DNA from: Massilia sp. CFBP 13721
GTDB taxonomy: Bacteria; Pseudomonadota; Gammaproteobacteria; Burkholderiales; Burkholderiaceae_D
Reading direction: 5' to 3'
DNA: 64,000 nt
Assembly: GCF_014842025.1 (NCBI RefSeq)
Contig: NZ_JACYUY010000010.1
Coordinates: forward strand, 115,233 to 179,232
A program made the position numbers and the translations under genes. Below the pieces are notes generated by a model. The model saw nothing but the letters and a program-made list of their open reading frames with translations, was not told where the DNA came from and made no database searches. Below are positions 59,226-64,000 of this stretch, in pieces (the first letter of the stretch is position 1; each line of letters starts with the position of its first letter).

Positions 59226-60419
59226 TCACACCGGGTCGGCCACTCCGAACACCTGGCGCAGGTAAGCCAGGAAAGTCTCGTCGGTGCACATCGACTTGCC
59301 CGGCGTGTCCGACAGTTTCGCCACCGGCTGGTTATTGCAGCGGGTCAGCTTCATGACGATGTTCAGCGCCTTGTAGGGCGTGTCGTTGGTGAGCTGGGTG
59401 CCGATGCCGAAACCGGTCTGGGTGCGGTCGGCGAAGTGGCGGTACAGGTTCAGCGCCTTCGGCACCGTCAGCGCGTCGGAAAACACGAGGCGCTTGGTAC
59501 GCGCGTCGATGCGCAGCTTGGCGTAGTGCGCCAGCGCCTTTTCGCCCCATTCGGTCGGGTCGCCCGAATCGTGGCGCAGGCCGTCGAACAGCTTGGCGAA
59601 ATACAGGTCGAAGTCGGCCAGGAAGGCATCCATGCCGACCACGTCGGTCAGGGCGGTGCCGAGGTCGCCGCGGTATTCCTGCACCCAGTCCTCGAGCGCC
59701 GCCTTTTGAAAGTCGCGCAGGCGCACCGGGAAGGCCTGGAAGGCTTGCAGGTATTCGTGCGCCATGGTCCCGATCGGCACCAGGTTGTACTTGCGCGCCA
59801 GGTGCACGTTCGAGGTGCCCTTGAAGAACTGCGGCAGTTCGCGCGCCAGGGTCGAGACGACTTCGTCGTGCCACTCGCCCGAGAAGCGGCGGCGTACGCC
59901 GAAGTCGAAGAATTCGAAGGGGTTGGCGCGTTTCGGCTCCTGGTCGAAGGCGCGGAACTGCTCGATCTTCAGCGCCAGGCGCTGGCGTGCTTCGTCGATC
60001 GCCGTCTTCTGGTCGAAGCGGCGGAAATACAGTTCGTTGACGATGTAGAGCACATAGATCTCGAAGCCCATCACGTGCACCACCGGACCACAAGCGCGGA
60101 TGCGCAGGTGCGGGCCGTCGGTCTCCACCGTGATGAACTTGCGCTGGAAGCGGAACACGGTCAGGAAGTCGGCGAAGTCGCTCTTGATGAAGCGCAGGCC
60201 GCGCAGGTAGGCGATCTCTTCCTCGGTAAACAGCATCTCGCACAGGTGGTCGAGTTCGCGCTCGACTTCTTCCTTGAGCTCGGCCAGCGGGTACTCCGGC
60301 TGGTTACGGCACAGGAATTCGTACTCGCCGTGGGCGTTCGGATGACGGTGCAGCAGTGCCTGCCACATCGTGAATTTGTAGAGGTCGGTCTCCAACAGGC
60401 TGCGGACAATGGGCTTCAT
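59226..60419 (-). CDS. pncB: Nicotinate phosphoribosyltransferase
   Basis: This 397-residue NAD-salvage enzyme converts nicotinate and PRPP to nicotinate mononucleotide. It starts VRSLLETDLYKFTMWQALL and has ELYFRRF, the histidine of HDEVVSTLARELPQFFKGTSNV, and HDSGDPTEWGEKALAHY with the substrate-binding Asp, all diagnostic. It is followed after 18 bp by a SET-domain gene upstream on the same strand (60438-60938), so the two may share a transcript. Confidence 0.95.
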   Translation of the reverse strand: MKPIVRSLLETDLYKFTMWQALLHRHPNAHGEYEFLCRNQPEYPLAELKEEVERELDHLCEMLFTEEEIAYLRGLRFIKSDFADFLTVFRFQRKFITVETDGPHLRIRACGPVVHVMGFEIYVLYIVNELYFRRFDQKTAIDEARQRLALKIEQFRAFDQEPKRANPFEFFDFGVRRRFSGEWHDEVVSTLARELPQFFKGTSNVHLARKYNLVPIGTMAHEYLQAFQAFPVRLRDFQKAALEDWVQEYRGDLGTALTDVVGMDAFLADFDLYFAKLFDGLRHDSGDPTEWGEKALAHYAKLRIDARTKRLVFSDALTVPKALNLYRHFADRTQTGFGIGTQLTNDTPYKALNIVMKLTRCNNQPVAKLSDTPGKSMCTDETFLAYLRQVFGVADPV

Positions 60420-60437
60420 AAATGCTTTCGTGCGGCG

Positions 60438-60938
60438 TCAGGCCGGTTTCTTCTTCTGGCGTTTTTTCGGGGCCAGCATGGTTCCGCTGCAGCCTGGCGT
60501 GCCGCAGCGGCAGGCGAACAGTTTTTTCAGTGCCGGCGTATGGCGTTCGTCGTAGATCAGGGCGTAATTGTAGTTCAGCTCCTTCCCGGCTTCGATCGGG
60601 TGCAGCGCGTGGATGTAGACGCGGCCGTCTTCCTCGTAGGCTTCGCAGTTGGGCGAACAGGCGTGGTTGATCCAGCGCGCTTCGTTGCCGCGCCGGCCGC
60701 CGTCGATGACGCGGCCGTCGTGCAGGCTGAAGTAAAAGGTGTGGTTGATCGGGCCGCCGGCGTCGATCGCGCGCTGGGTGGCGTCGTCCCAGCTGATGCG
60801 CTCGCCCCGGTATTCGATGATGCGTTCGCCGGCATCGATGTGGCGGCGGGCGAAGACGCCGTTGCCGTGGACAGGGGACTTCTTCACTTCATAGGCCGGA
60901 TCGGCCTTGGCTGCGGCGTTCTTGGGTGTGGTGGGCAT
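60438..60938 (-). CDS. SET-domain protein lysine methyltransferase
   Basis: This 166-residue protein carries a SET domain. KSPVHGNGVFARRHIDAGERI is the N-SET strand; NEARWINHACSPNCEAY holds the NHS/C-like SAM site; GKELNYNYALIYDE provides the catalytic Tyr; and a post-SET-like CRCGTPGCSGTML zinc knot closes it. The C-terminus is lysine-rich. Such bacterial SET proteins are known in scattered Gram-negatives and are of debated origin; the target is unknown. ATG 60938 is chosen over a longer frame without a SET start. Confidence 0.88.
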   Translation of the reverse strand: MPTTPKNAAAKADPAYEVKKSPVHGNGVFARRHIDAGERIIEYRGERISWDDATQRAIDAGGPINHTFYFSLHDGRVIDGGRRGNEARWINHACSPNCEAYEEDGRVYIHALHPIEAGKELNYNYALIYDERHTPALKKLFACRCGTPGCSGTMLAPKKRQKKKPA

Positions 60939-61106
60939 GGTGGCTCGGTTGGCATGACAGGTGCGCGATGCGCAATCAACATCATTACCATTATGGTACG
61001 TTTCCGGCGCCTGTGCAGCACATGAGTTGCCTGCGGCGAAAAAAAGAAGAGGCGCACGTGCGCCGGACACGGGAAACGTGATGGTCGGCGATAACGGCGG
61101 TGCACC

Positions 61107-61128
61107 GTAGGGCGGGCATGCCCGCCGT
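61107..61128 (+). repeat. Single REP element
   Basis: GTAGGGCGGGCATGCCCGCC has a perfect GGCGGGCATGCCCGCC palindrome behind a GTAG head, again in a GCACC-GTAG context as at 24106. Confidence 0.8.
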
Positions 61129-61180
61129 TCCGGCGTGTGCACACCTTATATCAACAACGCGCCCCAGCCACCGGAAAAAT

Positions 61181-62860
<1,680 letters not shown>

Positions 62861-62988
62861 GCTGTCTCCTGTGCGCGATGGCGTGCGCCGGTGCGGCGCC
62901 GCCCGTTGTCTGTTTGCGCACATTGTGCCACGGCTTGGCAAAGATAAGGCAGCCCTGCACGGAACACGGCTGCCTGCCGCCGCTAGCC

Positions 62989-63513
62989 TTACCGTGCCCT
63001 CGTGCGGCGCCGCGCCAGCATGCCCGCCATGCCCGAGAACAGCAGCAAGGCCGTGGCCGGTTCCGGCACCTCCACCGCATTCGCCTGGGCGATGCGGAAG
63101 GAAACCAGCGGCGAATCGTCGATGTAGTTCGCCATGTCGCTCCAGTCGTAGAGACCGTTGAGACCGGTCGTGTCCAGGCCCAGGGTGTCGCCCAGGTCGA
63201 CCAGCGTCAGGTAGAAGCCGGCATCGTGGCCGGCAGGGTCCGCCGGGTTGGTGTTGCTGAGGAAAACCCAGGGCGCGGATTCGCCCTCTTCCTGTTGCCA
63301 CACCTGGTCGATGATGGTCGTGCGGACCGTATCGACCAGCGTGCCGTCGACCGCCGTGACCAGGTTAGGCGCGCTGCTGTCGTAATAGAACTGGCCAGTG
63401 AAGCGGCCGTCGCGCCAGGTGGCGTCGAAGTCGTACAACCCGACCGGCGCGGCCGATACCGCCTGCGACAGCAGGCACAGTCCCGCCGCGCACAGCATGA
63501 AGAATTTTTTCAT
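62989..63513 (-). CDS. PEP-CTERM sorted secreted protein
   Basis: This 174-residue protein has an N-terminal signal peptide (ends about AVSAAP) and a C-terminal PEP-CTERM sorting signal: VPEPATALLLFSGMAGML then an ARRR basic tail. Such proteins are cut and sorted by an exosortase encoded elsewhere, usually in strains with exopolysaccharide. The middle has FDATWRDGRFTGQFYYD and acidic DLGDTLGLD segments; function unknown. Confidence 0.92.
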   Translation of the reverse strand: MKKFFMLCAAGLCLLSQAVSAAPVGLYDFDATWRDGRFTGQFYYDSSAPNLVTAVDGTLVDTVRTTIIDQVWQQEEGESAPWVFLSNTNPADPAGHDAGFYLTLVDLGDTLGLDTTGLNGLYDWSDMANYIDDSPLVSFRIAQANAVEVPEPATALLLFSGMAGMLARRRTRAR

Positions 63514-63588
63514 TTGAATACCTTTTTTGATGTAAAGAAGCCGATATCGGCAAAAGCGGGCCGCAGCCGGCCGATGCCGCGAGCGTGC

Positions 63589-64000
63589 TTAGGGAACGAT
63601 CAGCTCATCGATGTTGCCCAGGCCCTGGCCGGTCGATTCGAAGCGCAGCGTGTTGTTCTGCCCCGCCACCAGGTTGACGCTGGCCGTCATCGTGGTCCAG
63701 TTGGTCCAGCTGCCGGCCGGGCGGAAGGTAAGGCTCTGGGCAACGCCGTTGACGCGCAGGATGCCGGTGCGCGGGGTCGGGCCGCCGTTGGCGTAGCGGA
63801 TCGTGATGGTCTTGGCGCCGCCGTTGCCGCCGTTGATGCGCGTGAATGCCGCGACACCGCCACTGGTCGGGAAATTCAGGAAGCCCATGTGGCGGTAGCC
63901 GGCGCGGTCGGTGCGCACCGCCGTGCCGCCGCCGACGATGGCGTTCTCGCCCTGCACCGTGCCGCTGCCGTCGTACGGAACGTGCACCGGCGGCTGCTCG
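63589..64000 (-). CDS. C-terminal part of a secreted protein with a CBM6/CBM35-like module (5' end outside the window)
   Basis: The frame is open to the window edge (reading EQPPVHVPYDGSG at the visible start), so only the last ~136 codons are seen. They form a carbohydrate-binding beta-sandwich: GTVQGENAIVGGG, RAGYRHMGFLNFPTSGG, ITIRYANGG, WTNWTTMTASVNLVAGQNNTLRFE and final GLGNIDELIVP, the pattern of CBM6/35. The missing part is probably a glycoside hydrolase or other polysaccharide-active enzyme. Confidence 0.82.
   Translation of the reverse strand, partial: EQPPVHVPYDGSGTVQGENAIVGGGTAVRTDRAGYRHMGFLNFPTSGGVAAFTRINGGNGGAKTITIRYANGGPTPRTGILRVNGVAQSLTFRPAGSWTNWTTMTASVNLVAGQNNTLRFESTGQGLGNIDELIVP

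Overview
The window is a GC-rich, densely coded bacterial chromosome segment. It most resembles a betaproteobacterium of the Oxalobacteraceae, such as Massilia or a close relative. This rests on the trimeric-type porin, the recC-recB-recD order, a PEP-CTERM protein, the codon bias and the number of hybrid histidine kinases; no rRNA or tRNA gene is present to confirm it. All major calls come from reading protein motifs by eye.

Layout. 1-9 kb: the 3' end of ETF-ubiquinone oxidoreductase, a porin, a run of minus-strand housekeeping or hypothetical genes, a sulfate-binding protein, a penicillin-binding endopeptidase with a basic tail, and two small divergent genes. 9-18 kb: a complete recC-recB-recD operon. 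18-24 kb: a CHASE-type hybrid kinase divergent from a prolyl oligopeptidase and a GNAT acetyltransferase. 24-26 kb: a quorum-sensing module (LuxI synthase, RsaL-like small regulator, LuxR regulator) with a near-perfect lux box. 26-32 kb: a large soluble poly-HAMP hybrid kinase coupled to a degenerate CheR-like protein. 32-39 kb: GST, GlpD, an HD hydrolase, a frameshifted UvrD/Rep-type helicase bracketed by a ~140 bp direct repeat, and small genes. 39-45 kb: S-formylglutathione hydrolase, then a four-gene stress cluster (Hsp20, phosphoribosyltransferase, SRPBCC protein, erythromycin-esterase-like protein) behind a sigma-32-like promoter. 45-49 kb: a two-subunit molybdenum hydroxylase and a long palindromic repeat. 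49-58 kb: a fold-type I aminotransferase that lacks its PLP lysine, translationally coupled to a hybrid kinase, then a CPA1 antiporter, a second hybrid kinase, topoisomerase IB and an SMP-30/royal-jelly-like protein. 58-64 kb: a DUF4019 protein, PncB, a SET-domain protein, an acyl-CoA synthetase, a PEP-CTERM protein and the end of a CBM-bearing secreted protein.

Many intergenic spaces hold GTAG-headed palindromes (REP elements), usually in inverted pairs (REPINs). Their stems differ in sequence but keep base pairing. No RAYT transposase gene lies in the window. The best leads are the lysine-less aminotransferase/kinase pair, the RsaL-type quorum-sensing circuit, the repeat-flanked broken helicase, the heat-shock-promoted esterase cluster and the REPIN family.
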